From Lysinibacillus sp. PLM2 (GTDB lineage: Bacteria; Bacillota; Bacilli; Bacillales_A; Planococcaceae), in contig AP025689.1 in the NCBI GenBank assembly GCA_023168345.1, positions 1,796,001-1,860,000 on the forward strand: a stretch of DNA of 64,000 nt. Direction: 5' to 3'. Shown here in pieces: positions 34,563 through 43,884 of this stretch (position 1 is its first letter; each line of letters starts with the position of its first letter). Position numbers and translations under genes: made by a program. Under the pieces are notes generated by a model. That model was not told where the DNA came from, did not search any database, and was given only the letters and a program-made list of their open reading frames with translations.

Positions 34563-35204
34563 ATGAAAAGAATTGTAAAAAAGCATGAAGAAAGAAGAAT
34601 TGAGATTATTACTGTAGCAAAAGGTTTATTTTCATCTAATGGATATGAGAATACTACGGTTAACGATATTATTAAGAAAGTTGGAGTAGCGAAAGGGACC
34701 TTTTATCATTATTTCAAGTCAAAAGACGAAGTTGCAGATGCAGTAATTCAGGATTCTATTGATTCTAGTGTTCAGTTATTTAAGCAAATTATTAATAACC
34801 GTGATTTAAAGGCAATTGAAAAGTTTATAAACATTATTCAATACTTTTCACAGGAAACATCAAATCATTTCAATGATGGATTAATGACTTATTTGCATCA
34901 CAAAGATAACGTCCTTCTACACCAGAAAATGAAAGTTGCCATGATTAAAGAATATGTGCCAATTATTTCATCTGTTGTGAAGCAAGGAATGGAGGAAGGC
35001 GTATTTCACACGAATTTTCCAGATGAAATTACGGAATTCTTACTTGTCGGACTCCATTTTATGCTTGATCCTAACATTTTCTCATTGACTCATGAAGATC
35101 TCATTGACAAACTTGATGCGATTGACGAAATTTACGAAAAACTATTAGGTGCTCCAAAAGGAAGCTTTCCTTCAATAAAACAATATTTCGAAAAGTTTTA
35201 TTGA
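34563..35204 (+). CDS. TetR/AcrR-family regulator, probable repressor of helD
   Basis: 213 aa. N-terminal helix-turn-helix (about 8-55: RIEIITVAKGLFSSNGYENT, VNDIIKKVGVAKGTFYHYFK) and a variable all-helical ligand domain. Ribosome site AAGGGGGGA. The ligand cannot be predicted; HelD homologues linked to drug response make a polymerase-targeting antibiotic a reasonable guess (inference). Confidence 0.92.
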   Translation: MKRIVKKHEERRIEIITVAKGLFSSNGYENTTVNDIIKKVGVAKGTFYHYFKSKDEVADAVIQDSIDSSVQLFKQIINNRDLKAIEKFINIIQYFSQETSNHFNDGLMTYLHHKDNVLLHQKMKVAMIKEYVPIISSVVKQGMEEGVFHTNFPDEITEFLLVGLHFMLDPNIFSLTHEDLIDKLDAIDEIYEKLLGAPKGSFPSIKQYFEKFY

Positions 35205-35353
35205 CTTTATAATGTATTGGAAAATTTGCTAGCTATATCCATTTTCTTTGAAAAGCAAGATTGCAAATTTAATCATGACAATATAAGTATTTTTGTCCTA
35301 TTTTGAGAGGAATTGGAAATATTTTCGTTATAGTAGTAAGGGAAGTGAAAAGG

Positions 35354-35446
35354 ATGGAGATGGAGGTAAAAGAATTTATTAATGACTATTGTTAGGCTAA
35401 ATTAGATATTTTAAATGTAGTTAATGAAAGTAGCGGAGAAGAATAG
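35354..35446 (+). pseudogene. Small ORF with in-frame amber stop
   Basis: ATG behind GAAAAGG reads MEMEVKEFINDYC, then TAG, then AKLDILNVVNESSGEE and a stop. The amphipathic pattern continues across the stop, suggesting a broken small gene. Weak evidence. Confidence 0.2.
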
Positions 35447-35541
35447 TTAAAAATCTTATTATATTTATTTATGGAAATAATAGGATAACGGAGGTCGTCT
35501 GTAGAAATAAATAACTGGTCAAAAAACAAGGGAGGTACATA

Positions 35542-35862
35542 ATGAACAAATTCAGTTTGTTTGGCAAATTTACGGTACAAGAAGGGGAACGTGACACACT
35601 GGTAGATATTTTGTTAGAAGCAGCAGAAACAATGAAAAGCCTTGACGAATGTGAGATATATCTCGTCAATATTTCTGAAAGTGAACCTAATTCGGTTTAT
35701 GTATATGAAGTTTGGAGTAATGAAAATGCACATCAGGCCTCTCTAACTCTTGAAGCTACACAAACATTAATTACGAAAGCAAAACCTATCATTACTGGAA
35801 TGGAGAGAATCAGTACCTTTAAAACAATGGGTGGGAAGGGCGTTTCAACGAATTCTCATTAA
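35542..35862 (+). CDS. ABM-domain putative quinol monooxygenase
   Basis: 106 aa. Single dimeric ferredoxin-like ABM domain as in YgiN: KFTVQEGERDTLVDILLEAA, EIYLVNISESEPNSVYVYEV and WSNENAHQASLT. Such proteins oxidise quinols or small aromatics without cofactor; the substrate is not known. Good ribosome site (AGGGAGG, 6 nt). Monocistronic. Confidence 0.88.
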   Translation: MNKFSLFGKFTVQEGERDTLVDILLEAAETMKSLDECEIYLVNISESEPNSVYVYEVWSNENAHQASLTLEATQTLITKAKPIITGMERISTFKTMGGKGVSTNSH

Positions 35863-35913
35863 GCTACCGGGCTTTAGTTGAATAAGCGCTTTTCTGGAAT
35901 ACAATAAAAAACA

Positions 35914-35947
35914 AAGCAAGCTACCTAGAAGATAGGTAACTTGCTTA
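35914..35947. terminator. Hairpin between convergent genes
   Basis: AAGCAAG-C-TACCTA pairs with TAGGTA-A-CTTGCTT around GAAGA. No long T-run, so termination strength is uncertain. Confidence 0.5.
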
Positions 35948-36018
35948 GTATCTACTACCACGTAAATTTCAGACTGATTTACGAAAACTAGGGGAGCTTG
36001 AATGTTACAAATACCGCA

Positions 36019-37005
36019 TTACTCAGTGAATTCTGGATTTAAATCCCCATCATAAGGAACATGCTCTACTGTTATTTGGATATCGTTTCCATCTTGATCT
36101 TTACCAATACGTTTATAAGTAAATTTATTTTCATTTAATTCTGTTACTTCAAGAACAGCTCCATACTTATTATCTCCTAAAGACACATGCGCTCTTACTT
36201 TATTATTGTTCAACACATTATAATAGCCATAATCGCCACGACTTTGACCTGTTTGTTTATCGAAAAATTCATAACGACTAGTTTCGGCATCATATTTAGC
36301 AAGAGCGAAGAAGTTTTGGTTGTACTCAGATACATCTGTTCCATTTTCATCTAAAGCAATTGTTCCAACCCATAATGTATTTTCTAAAATAGTATCTCCA
36401 TCTACTTGATTGTTAATTTCTCCTGTGAACGTATCGAACGTTTTTTCTGGTGAAGTAAAAGCAAGATCTGAATTAGTATAAGGTACATGTTCAACAAAAA
36501 CTTCTACATCATTACCGTTTGCATCTTTTCCAATTCTTTTATATATATATTTTTCTTCTGTTACTTCTGTTAACTCGACAACTCCTTGAGTTCCTTTTGA
36601 TTCGGAAATTAATACACGGAAATTCCCATCATTTGAAATAAAGTAAGTCCCATAATCGCCACGACTCTCTTTTGAATTAATATCAAAGAATTCATATTGT
36701 GATGTCTCATTGTCGTACTTCGCAATTGCAATAAAGTTTGAATTGTATTCTGTTACATCATTTTGATCTTTGTCATATACTTTTGTTCCTTGCCACAAAG
36801 TACTTCCTAAAATGTTTGCAACCTCATCGCCATCTGACATAGCTTTAGAATTTTCTGATGGATTTGATTCAGTTGCTGGGCTGATTTCAGTTGTTGCTTC
36901 ATCGGACTTATTTGTCGTGGTAGTCTCAGTATCCTCCGAAGAACAGGCAGCTATTATTGCAGCAGATAAAGATATAGATAAAAATAAAGTAAACGGTTTT
37001 TTCAT
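36019..37005 (-). CDS. Lipoprotein with two DUF4822 domains
   Basis: 328 aa. Lipoprotein signal peptide ending IIAAC, a Thr/Ser/Glu-rich linker (about 22-60), then two tandem copies of the same domain (about 66-190 and 205-325). Each begins with ILGSTLWQGT or ILENTLWVGT, contains YEFFD, SRGDYG and YKRIGKD, and ends with VEHVPY. DUF4822 has no known role. Transcribed in the same direction as the adjacent two-component system but separated by a hairpin, with its own promoter region carrying a 9-bp inverted repeat. The adjacency suggests control by that system (inference). Confidence 0.88.
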   Translation of the reverse strand: MKKPFTLFLSISLSAAIIAACSSEDTETTTTNKSDEATTEISPATESNPSENSKAMSDGDEVANILGSTLWQGTKVYDKDQNDVTEYNSNFIAIAKYDNETSQYEFFDINSKESRGDYGTYFISNDGNFRVLISESKGTQGVVELTEVTEEKYIYKRIGKDANGNDVEVFVEHVPYTNSDLAFTSPEKTFDTFTGEINNQVDGDTILENTLWVGTIALDENGTDVSEYNQNFFALAKYDAETSRYEFFDKQTGQSRGDYGYYNVLNNNKVRAHVSLGDNKYGAVLEVTELNENKFTYKRIGKDQDGNDIQITVEHVPYDGDLNPEFTE

Positions 37006-37022
37006 TTAATGTCACTCCTATG

Positions 37023-37054
37023 TTGTTTGGTCTAATCAAATCATAACCAAACAA
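37023..37054. promoter_or_regulatory. Inverted repeat upstream of the DUF4822 lipoprotein gene
   Basis: TTGTTTGGT (37023-37031) and ACCAAACAA (37046-37054), 14 nt apart. Possible operator. Confidence 0.4.
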
Positions 37055-37067
37055 TGTGACACAAAAG

Positions 37068-37105
37068 TGGCAGAAAAAAGGGGGAAAACGCACTTTTTTC
37101 TGCCA
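37068..37105 (-). terminator. Hairpin between the two-component genes and the lipoprotein gene
   Basis: Perfect 13-bp arms TGGCAGAAAAAAG and CTTTTTTCTGCCA. It separates the kinase gene from the lipoprotein gene, allowing partial read-through. Confidence 0.65.
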
Positions 37106-37113
37106 TTGTCTAT

Positions 37114-38361
37114 TTATATTCTTTTTATAGAAATCATAAATGTCGTTCCTGAATGAAACTTACTTTTTTTAACGCTGATTTTTTCACCAAGTTGTTCCAT
37201 AATTTCATAAGCTATAGATAGACCAAGGCCACTACCTACCGCATTATGGGAGACGTCAGCTTGTTTAAATCTTTCAAAAATATAGGGAAGGAACTCTTTT
37301 GAAATACCTGGACCATTATCAGAAACTAGTATTTCTATTTTTTTATTCGAGGATATAGCATCAATTTCGATATATCCATTTTCTTGAGTGAATTTAAATG
37401 CATTATCTAATAGAATGGTAAGTACTTGTATCATCCGATCTTCATTTGTATATATTGGTGGAAGATTTTTTGCTTGGTCTGTAATGGTGAATTGAAGATC
37501 CATATCATCTGCTAGAACTGAAAAAGGTTCTGATACCCGTTTAATTAATTGATTCGTGTCAACAACTGTCTTATGAAATGCCATTTTTTTGCTCTGCAAG
37601 CGAGACAACTCTAGTAAATCAGCAATAAGTTTTTCGAGGCGTGCACTTTCTTTTAAAATAATATTGTAATAGTGATTAGTTCTCGCTTGGTCCGTCACTA
37701 CACGATCTGCTAGTGTTTCAGTCAATGCCTTGATTGATGCAAGAGGAGATTTTAACTCATGACTTATATTCGCAATATAGTCTTTTCGCATTTGCTCGAG
37801 TTGGTTTTTTTCTTTTATAAAAAAGCTTAAAAAAATTAAAATGATGATAGTCCCAATAGCCAAAGTAGTAAAGAAAACCAAATCAAAGCCATTTAGTGCA
37901 GCGACATAAGACCTAGCAGGTTTTAGAAGAAAGATCCCACCAGCCGCTTGATTGTCTTCCATTATAGGCTGACCAATTACTAGTGCTTTTGTAGGGAATC
38001 CAGGAATTTCCCTAATTTCTGCGACAGTTGATTTGTCTTGAATAATATTTGGTAAATAGTCTAATAAAAATTCATTTATTTCTGCTTCATCATATGAGTT
38101 TTTGGGGCTATCTTCTTCTCTAAAAATTGTGATTGGTTCTCCATATACATTATAAGCCTTTATAAAATGTGCATCATTTTGAGTAACTGTTTTCCCTTCA
38201 GAAATTTCTTTAGCGATTTGAGTTAGTTGAGGTTGGAATTCATCAATTTTCGATTTGATAAAAAAGTGTTTTATAGCCATTGCACCTAATAGTTGTCCTA
38301 AAATAAATATGGCTAAAATAATTAGTGCAATGGCTGTTTTACTCGAAATAAATTTTCTCAT
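37114..38361 (-). CDS. Sensor histidine kinase
   Basis: 415 aa. Two membrane segments (about 8-30 and 163-185) enclose an external region of about 130 residues containing FPTKALVIGQPI, PAS-like in look. No clear HAMP. HisKA with IANISHELKSPLAS, then HATPase with DNAFKFTQENG, SDNGPGIS and GSGLGLSIA. Overlaps the response regulator stop by 4 nt (ATGA), so the pair is translationally coupled. The layout resembles the PhoR/WalK-like group. Signal unknown. Confidence 0.93.
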   Translation of the reverse strand: MRKFISSKTAIALIILAIFILGQLLGAMAIKHFFIKSKIDEFQPQLTQIAKEISEGKTVTQNDAHFIKAYNVYGEPITIFREEDSPKNSYDEAEINEFLLDYLPNIIQDKSTVAEIREIPGFPTKALVIGQPIMEDNQAAGGIFLLKPARSYVAALNGFDLVFFTTLAIGTIIILIFLSFFIKEKNQLEQMRKDYIANISHELKSPLASIKALTETLADRVVTDQARTNHYYNIILKESARLEKLIADLLELSRLQSKKMAFHKTVVDTNQLIKRVSEPFSVLADDMDLQFTITDQAKNLPPIYTNEDRMIQVLTILLDNAFKFTQENGYIEIDAISSNKKIEILVSDNGPGISKEFLPYIFERFKQADVSHNAVGSGLGLSIAYEIMEQLGEKISVKKSKFHSGTTFMISIKRI

Positions 38362-39047
38362 ACGATTTCCTCAAATTTATATCCTACTCCATAAACGGAT
38401 TTGATTGAAAATCCAGGATGTGCTTTAGCGATTTTTTGTCGTACTCGTTTTATCAACGTATCAACTGTCCGTGTATCGCCGATATAATTATATCCCCATA
38501 TTTTATACAATAGCTCCTCACGATCAATCACTCTTCCTTTGTTTTTAACTAAGTATGCTAATAATTCTACCTCTTTGGCTGTGAGGTCGACTTTTTCATC
38601 ATTAACTAAAACTTCATAACCATCAACATCAATGAATAGATTAGCAACTTTAAGAATAGTTGATGTATCTAGTTTAGGTTGTACTCTTTTTAGAATAGTT
38701 TTAATTCTAATTACAATTTCACGAGGGGAAAATGGTTTTGTTAAATAATCATCTGCACCAATTTCTAATCCAATGATTCGATCCATTTCTTCTCCGCGTG
38801 CACTTAGCATAATAATAGGTATATCGCTCGTTTTACGAATTTCTTTACAAACCTCAGTCCCAAAAAGACCAGGTAGCATTATATCCAGCACTACTAAATC
38901 AAAATCTTGTCTATTTAGTAGGTCAAGAGCCTGTTCACCATCAAAAGCTGAGACACTACTCATATTTTCAGCTTGCAAATATGCGTTAATGCTTTCGTGA
39001 ACTGCAACATTATCATCGCAAATTAGAACAGTTATTTTTGAGTCCAT
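38358..39047 (-). CDS. OmpR-family response regulator
   Basis: 229 aa from the ATG at 39047, which follows AAAGGGA; the frame is open to 39095. Receiver with LICDDN, phospho-acceptor Asp in LVVLDIMLPG, MLSAR and LTKPF; winged-helix output domain with YNYIGDTRTVDTLIKRVRQK and SVYGVGYKFEE. First gene of the operon with the kinase. Confidence 0.94.
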   Translation of the reverse strand: MDSKITVLICDDNVAVHESINAYLQAENMSSVSAFDGEQALDLLNRQDFDLVVLDIMLPGLFGTEVCKEIRKTSDIPIIMLSARGEEMDRIIGLEIGADDYLTKPFSPREIVIRIKTILKRVQPKLDTSTILKVANLFIDVDGYEVLVNDEKVDLTAKEVELLAYLVKNKGRVIDREELLYKIWGYNYIGDTRTVDTLIKRVRQKIAKAHPGFSIKSVYGVGYKFEEIV

Positions 39048-39237
39048 AAACTTATTTTCCCTTTCATACATGTTAGAATGTACTAATTCTTTCACAGATT
39101 TAAATAGAAAGCAATTTGGATTAACTAAAATTACATGTTAAAAGGTTTAATGTGACGCGATCGTAAGACAAGTAACTAGGTCATAGAATAAAATTATTCT
39201 TTTGAAACTTAGTAATAATAACGCAAGGGGGAACTTA

Positions 39238-39534
39238 ATGAAAAGTAATAGAGAAATGTATCTAGTAATCGCAAGTTTTATTTTTAAGTATAGGTCTAAT
39301 AACAGCTGCATATTTAGTATTAAGTACAATTACTAATGTTGCAAAAGGAATTTATAATGTAGGAAATAATAACCCTACAGACTTAGATAATAATCCTTTA
39401 GAAAGTTATGAGTTACTTGTGGAGGCTGGATGGTTATATTTATACGATACGAATTCTGGGTAAATATGGAAAAAATAGACAATGACGATCCAGAGGCATC
39501 TTGGGTAATGGTTAAACACTTTACAAAAGAATAA
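39238..39534 (+). pseudogene. Small membrane-protein gene with two one-base contractions
   Basis: ATG behind CAAGGGGG. Frame 1 gives MKSNREMYLVIASFIF; restoring one T in the T-run at about 39284 continues as LSIGLITAAYLVLSTITNVA, KGIYNVGNNNPTDLDNNPLE and SYELLVE; restoring one G at about 39424 continues as GWMVIFIRYEFWVN and ends DPEASWVMVKHFTKE. The rebuilt product of about 99 aa has one N-terminal membrane helix. Family unknown. Either a recent pseudogene or a good gene with sequencing errors. Confidence 0.55.
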
Positions 39535-39933
39535 TTAGAGTAATTGTTTAACTGAAACACTAGTTATTCAAATCTAGTAAATGAGTAAGAGTTGAGTAAA
39601 AGTGTAATTTTCATAGTTCAACTAACGGAGGCGTTGATCCAAGAAAGAATAATGCCTTTTTTATTGAACTTATTCTACTAACAGGTCATGAAAATATAGC
39701 AATAGTTGTGGAGAAACTAGGAAAGAGGTGGATCCAATGGAGAATGTGAAATGGATAAATGGAAGCAATAAAGAGGATAACCGTATTTTTGATTCAGAGT
39801 TTGAAGCGAAAGAATGGTCAGAAGTGTATTTGATAAGCTAAAACTGAGCCACCATCGCAGTTGAAAAGTGAGCCACTTTTATATGAAAATAATCCTAACT
39901 TCATAGAGTTAGGAGCGTATAGAGGTGATTTCA

Positions 39934-41474
39934 TTGGAGAAGAAACAAAAAGTGCTACTTGCCTTTCATCAAGAAAGTAAGAGTCAACGTCAAATTGCGA
40001 AGGAGCTTGGAATTTCTCGTAATACTGTAAAAGTATATACAAGAGGATCTTGAAAAAGAAGAAAAAGATATTCGTGAATTACCTATTACAGATAATTATG
40101 TAACGCCTCCGTCGTATAAAAAACGCAAAGGAAATAAACGAGCTTTAACACCTACAGTGATGAAACGCATTCGGAAAATGTTAAAAGATAATGAATATAA
40201 ACGGCAACATCAAATGCATAAGCAACAACTGAAAATGATTGATATTCATGAAAAATTATTAGATGAAGGTTTTGAAATTAGTTATACCACTGTTAGAAAC
40301 TTTGTGAATAGTGAGGAGAAACGTCAAAAAGAAGTCTTTATTCGTCAAAAGGCAACTGCTGGTCATGAGATTGAATTTGACTGGGGAGAAGTAAAATTAG
40401 TTATAGACCAATCCCTACGGTCTCTTTCAATGGCAGTCTTTACCCTACCATATAGTAATGATAGAATTGCATATTTATATGAATCTGAAACAATGGTGTG
40501 TGTTCAAGATGCTCATGTGAAATGTATTAACTATTTAGGCTTTGTACCAGAGGTTTTTACGTACGATAATATGCGGACAGTCGTAAAGAACTTTATTGGG
40601 ACTGAACGAGAGATTACTGATGGTATGAAAAATCTATCGATGCATTATCATTTTAAAATACGACTATGTGAACCAAGAAAAGGAAATCAGAAGGGGCATG
40701 TGGAGCGGAGTGTAGAATACATCCGTCGTAAGGCATTTGCCCATCGAGATACGTTTGCAAGCTTAGAAGAAGCTCAGGCTTATCTAACAGAAATCATCAT
40801 GAAATTAAACTCTCGTAAGCATTATAAGAAAAGACAAACGCATCATGAATTAATGCAAGAAGAACGTACAGCTAGGCAAGTAAGCGCAAATATTATTCCA
40901 TTTGATGCCTCTGAGTTGTTTGAATTTAGAGTGGACAAATATAGTACGATTACTTATAGACAAAATCGTTATTCTGTTCCTGAAGGACATGTTGGAGAAT
41001 GGGTGAAAGTAAAAGCGAGTGCGGAAAAATTCTTATTTTTAGTGAAAATGCCTGTATCGCGACACATAAACGAAGTTGGCAGATCCATCAATGGATTATG
41101 GATATTTATCATTACTTACGTACATTTGAAAAGAAAAAGGTGCATTGGCTCAAAGTGAATGTTTGAGTCAAGCACCAACAAAAATAAAAAATTTATACAA
41201 AGATTATTATATTGGAAATGAGCGAGATTTTCTAGAGTTACTTATTTATTTAAAAGAACATAACAATCTAGAAAAAGTCTTAGCAGCGATTGAACAACTT
41301 AAGAAGAACCCTATGGTTCAAATATCAACAGATAAGATTATTTTCTTAGCTAGTCAAGGCGAACACGTTCATAAAACTGTACATTCCAAAAATGAGGTCA
41401 CCACCCAATCTCTCGAAAATCTTTCAGCCATTACAGCATTATTTGAAACGAAAAAGACAGGGGTGCTTCATTAA
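39934..41474 (+). pseudogene. istA: istA transposase gene with three frameshifts
   Basis: Starts at a TTG behind AGAGGTGA (KKQKVLLAFHQESKSQRQIA, a helix-turn-helix). The frame is lost near 40035 (KVYTRGS; IS21 relatives read VKKYIQED, two A short), near 41025 (KFLFLVKMPV instead of KILIFSENACIATHKRSW, one A short) and near 41140 (KKKVHWLK instead of KKKGALAQ, one A short). The middle part contains the integrase core with EFDWGE, DNMRT and GHVERSVEYIRR, i.e. a full DDE set. Each break is a missing base in an A-run. Confidence 0.85.
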
Positions 41475-42226
41475 TGGATAAGAGACAAGAAATGATTGAA
41501 ATGTGTAAAGAACTTCGATTACCAAGTATTCGGGCATTTATTCAAGAAGATGATATGTGGAAACAACATCAGACAGCAGAGGATTTTTTATATCATGCAC
41601 TGGTACAAGAGATGCAAGATCGAGAAGTACGAGCAAAAGCGAATCGGATTCGTTCAGCAAATTTCCCTGAAAAGAAACTATTAACTGAATTAGAGACTGA
41701 GAGATTACCGCAAAATGCGGCCTCTCGCCTCCCACAATTAAAGAAATTAGATTTCATTCAAGAAAAACAAAATGTCCTATTAATTGGCTCACCTGGAACA
41801 GGTAAAACCCATATAGCAATAGGTTTAGGAATTGAAGCTTGTTTGTCAGGATATAAAGTATTTTTCACAACGGTATCATCTCTAGTAAACCAATTAAAAG
41901 AGAGCCGTTCTGAAAGAACGTTACGTTCATTTGAACTGAAGTTTGAAAAATATGATTTAGTAATCATTGATGAATTAGGTTATATCTCCTTTGATAAAGA
42001 AGGAGCCGAGTTATTATTTACTCATCTTTCCCTTCGGGCAGGACGAGCATCCACCATCGTTACGAGTAATTTATCATTTGATCGATGGGAAGAAATATTT
42101 CATGATCCAGTTTTAACAGCAGCTTTAACAGATCGACTAACACATAGAGCCTATATGGTTGACATGGTCGGCCCATCTTATCGAATATTAGATACAAAAG
42201 AATGGCTAGAAAATAGTCAGCTTTAA
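41474..42226 (+). CDS. istB: IS21 helper ATPase IstB
   Basis: 250 aa AAA+ ATPase that assists IstA in target choice. Walker A GSPGTGKT, Walker B VIIDELGY, sensor motif VTSNLSFDRW and the usual N-terminal helices. ATG overlaps the istA stop (TAATG). Intact, unlike istA. Confidence 0.94.
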   Translation: MDKRQEMIEMCKELRLPSIRAFIQEDDMWKQHQTAEDFLYHALVQEMQDREVRAKANRIRSANFPEKKLLTELETERLPQNAASRLPQLKKLDFIQEKQNVLLIGSPGTGKTHIAIGLGIEACLSGYKVFFTTVSSLVNQLKESRSERTLRSFELKFEKYDLVIIDELGYISFDKEGAELLFTHLSLRAGRASTIVTSNLSFDRWEEIFHDPVLTAALTDRLTHRAYMVDMVGPSYRILDTKEWLENSQL

Positions 42227-42670
42227 GTGGCTCAGTTTTTAATTAATAAATGGCTCAATTTTCACTTGCGAAATACACAGAAGCATTATATCCAGATTTT
42301 GTTGCCTATTTAAGTAATAAAAATAATGTAGGATATGCAACACCTGATGAAAAGGTAATTAAATATTTAGTATCCCTTTTTCCTCAATGGGCTGATAATA
42401 TCAATTTGCAAATCGGCGTCTGTACAAGGAAAACAGAAATAAATGGTCAAATCATCTATAAAATATGGACAGTAAAATTATAATTTTTTACACTAACGAG
42501 GATTTTTGTTGAATAACAATTTTCAATAATCGGGAGCTATTGTGGAGCAACACTCTCTACTTTGTAAAATTAAAGATAAGTGAATGAAGAAATAATTGAT
42601 TCTACTATTTAACAGGTACAACCATTGAGGTTGATATGTATGTATATCCAGGCTGCTGACCAGGCAGCCT

Positions 42671-43048
42671 TCATAAGTTATTGTCCACTTTTAACGTGAC
42701 TTCTTTTCTTTTATCCAATTGATCTTCTCCCCAATAGCAAATGGCATCTAATACAGGAATCAGTGATAAGCCCTTTTCCGATAAACTATATTCTACTTTT
42801 GGAGGCACTTGAGGATACTCTTTTCGATTAATTAGTTGATCACCCTCAAGTTCCTTTAGTGTATTGGTTAATGTTTTAAAAGAAATATTGCCGAGCATCC
42901 GTTTCAAATGGTTATAGCGAATAGGGTTATTGTTTAAATATAAAGCATATAAAACTGTCATTTTGTATTTTCCACCGATTAATGACAAAGTATATCCAAA
43001 ACCAGTATCCTTTAAATTACCATTTAATACATAAGATTCTTTTTCCAT
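42671..43048 (-). CDS. HxlR-family transcriptional regulator
   Basis: 125 aa winged helix. Conserved SLIGGKYKMTVLYAL, the GNISFKTLTNTLKELE recognition helix and PPKVEYSLSEKGLSLIPVL. HxlR proteins respond to electrophiles or oxidants. Divergent from an NAD(P)H:quinone oxidoreductase gene, which is its likely target. ATG behind GGAGAG. Confidence 0.92.
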   Translation of the reverse strand: MEKESYVLNGNLKDTGFGYTLSLIGGKYKMTVLYALYLNNNPIRYNHLKRMLGNISFKTLTNTLKELEGDQLINRKEYPQVPPKVEYSLSEKGLSLIPVLDAICYWGEDQLDKRKEVTLKVDNNL

Positions 43049-43068
43049 TTAGCACTCTCCTTTAGGTT

Positions 43069-43079
43069 AGTATCATACT
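43069..43079. promoter_or_regulatory. Palindrome AGTATCATACT, candidate HxlR operator
   Basis: Perfect 5-bp arms around one base in the divergent promoter, followed by a further half-site-like TACTTG at 43090-43095. Confidence 0.4.
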
Positions 43080-43169
43080 TAAATTACCGTACTTGTAGAA
43101 TGTTATAGCATAAAATAAAATGAATGTACATCAAAATATGATGCAAATAATGGAGAAGGGTGATTAATA

Positions 43170-43751
43170 ATGAAAACAATTGTCTATGCACATCCATGGG
43201 AAGGAAGCTATAATCATGCAATCTTAACCTCTATCACGAAAGACTTAGAAGCTAAGGAAGAAAAAGTTCAAGTAATCGATCTTTATAAAGATGGGTTTAA
43301 TCCCGTATTTTCAGCTGAAGAATTGGCGCAATTTAATAGAGGTGAAACACCCTACGAATTAGTTAAGGAATATCAAAAAAAATTAAGCCAGGCAACTGAG
43401 TTGATTTTTATTTTTCCTGTCTGGTGGTGGGATTTACCTGCTATTTTAAAAGGATTTATTGATAAAGTGATGCTGAGTGGCTTCGCATTCCAAGAGGATA
43501 AAAAAACAAACACTCTGAAAGGTTTATTGACAAATATAGAAAAAACAACTGTCATTTCAACTTCTACAACGGATAAAAATTATATTGAATCTGAAGGAGG
43601 AAATGCTATTCAGGGAGTCTTCATTAACCGAACTCTAGCTGACCTGGGAATTAAAAATGAACACACTAAATGGATTCACTTTTCTGGAGTTAACTTAACA
43701 ACAGATGAGAAGAGGAAACAATTTTTAAAAGAAATAACACAAGAAATTTAA
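43170..43751 (+). CDS. NAD(P)H:quinone oxidoreductase (flavodoxin-like fold)
   Basis: 193 aa. MKTIVYAHPWEGSYNHAI is the flavin-phosphate loop, IFIFPVWWWDLPAILKGFID the conserved core of the KefF/MdaB/YwrO group and FVDKV-like ID-KVM completes it. Reduces quinones by two electrons, lowering oxidative load. Ribosome site GGAGAAGGG. Paired with the divergent HxlR gene. Confidence 0.92.
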   Translation: MKTIVYAHPWEGSYNHAILTSITKDLEAKEEKVQVIDLYKDGFNPVFSAEELAQFNRGETPYELVKEYQKKLSQATELIFIFPVWWWDLPAILKGFIDKVMLSGFAFQEDKKTNTLKGLLTNIEKTTVISTSTTDKNYIESEGGNAIQGVFINRTLADLGIKNEHTKWIHFSGVNLTTDEKRKQFLKEITQEI

Positions 43752-43850
43752 AGTGGAATGAACTGAATAGAAGAAATTTGTGAGAAATGCACTTAAACAA
43801 ATGGTTGCGATTTTAAAGCTTAGTTAGTGTAATTTTCTTTCTTTCACAAT

Positions 43851-43884
43851 CGGGCGCAATTCTTTAATAGAGTTGTGCTTTTTT
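43851..43884 (+). repeat. Dispersed hairpin repeat, copy 7
   Basis: CGGGCGCAATTCTTTAA then TAGAGTTGTGCTTTTTT, preceded by TTTCACAAT. The rest of 43752-44153 holds nothing else that I recognise. Confidence 0.65.

Larger units (their letters stand above)
39825..42277 (+). mobile_element. IS21-family insertion sequence
   Basis: 2453 bp. Left end TGTATTTGATAAGCTAAAAC then TGAGCCAC; right end, read inwards, TGTATTTCGCAAGTGAAAAT then TGAGCCAT: matching inverted termini, each followed 13 bp later by a second TGAGCCACTT block. This doubled terminal pattern is usual for IS21. A 6-bp target duplication CAGAAG flanks it (39819-39824 and 42278-42283). Carries a damaged istA and an intact istB. Confidence 0.9.
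39737..42483 (+). pseudogene. 95-codon gene split by an IS21-family element
   Basis: The left part (39737-39824, ATG behind AAGAGGTGG) encodes MENVKWINGSNKEDNRIFDS and EFEAKEWSE. The right part (from 42284) continues in frame, after removal of the element and one CAGAAG copy, as ALYPDFVAYLSNKNNVGYAT, PDEKVIKYLVSLFPQWADNI and ends YKIWTVKL. The rebuilt protein is 95 aa, soluble, of unknown family. A frame starting at 42250 within the element's right end is an artefact of the insertion. Confidence 0.75.

Noticed and set aside
42250-42483. 77-codon ORF starting MAQFSLAKYTE
   Set aside because: Its first 11 codons come from the right end of the IS21 element; it is the 3' half of the split host gene, not a separate gene.
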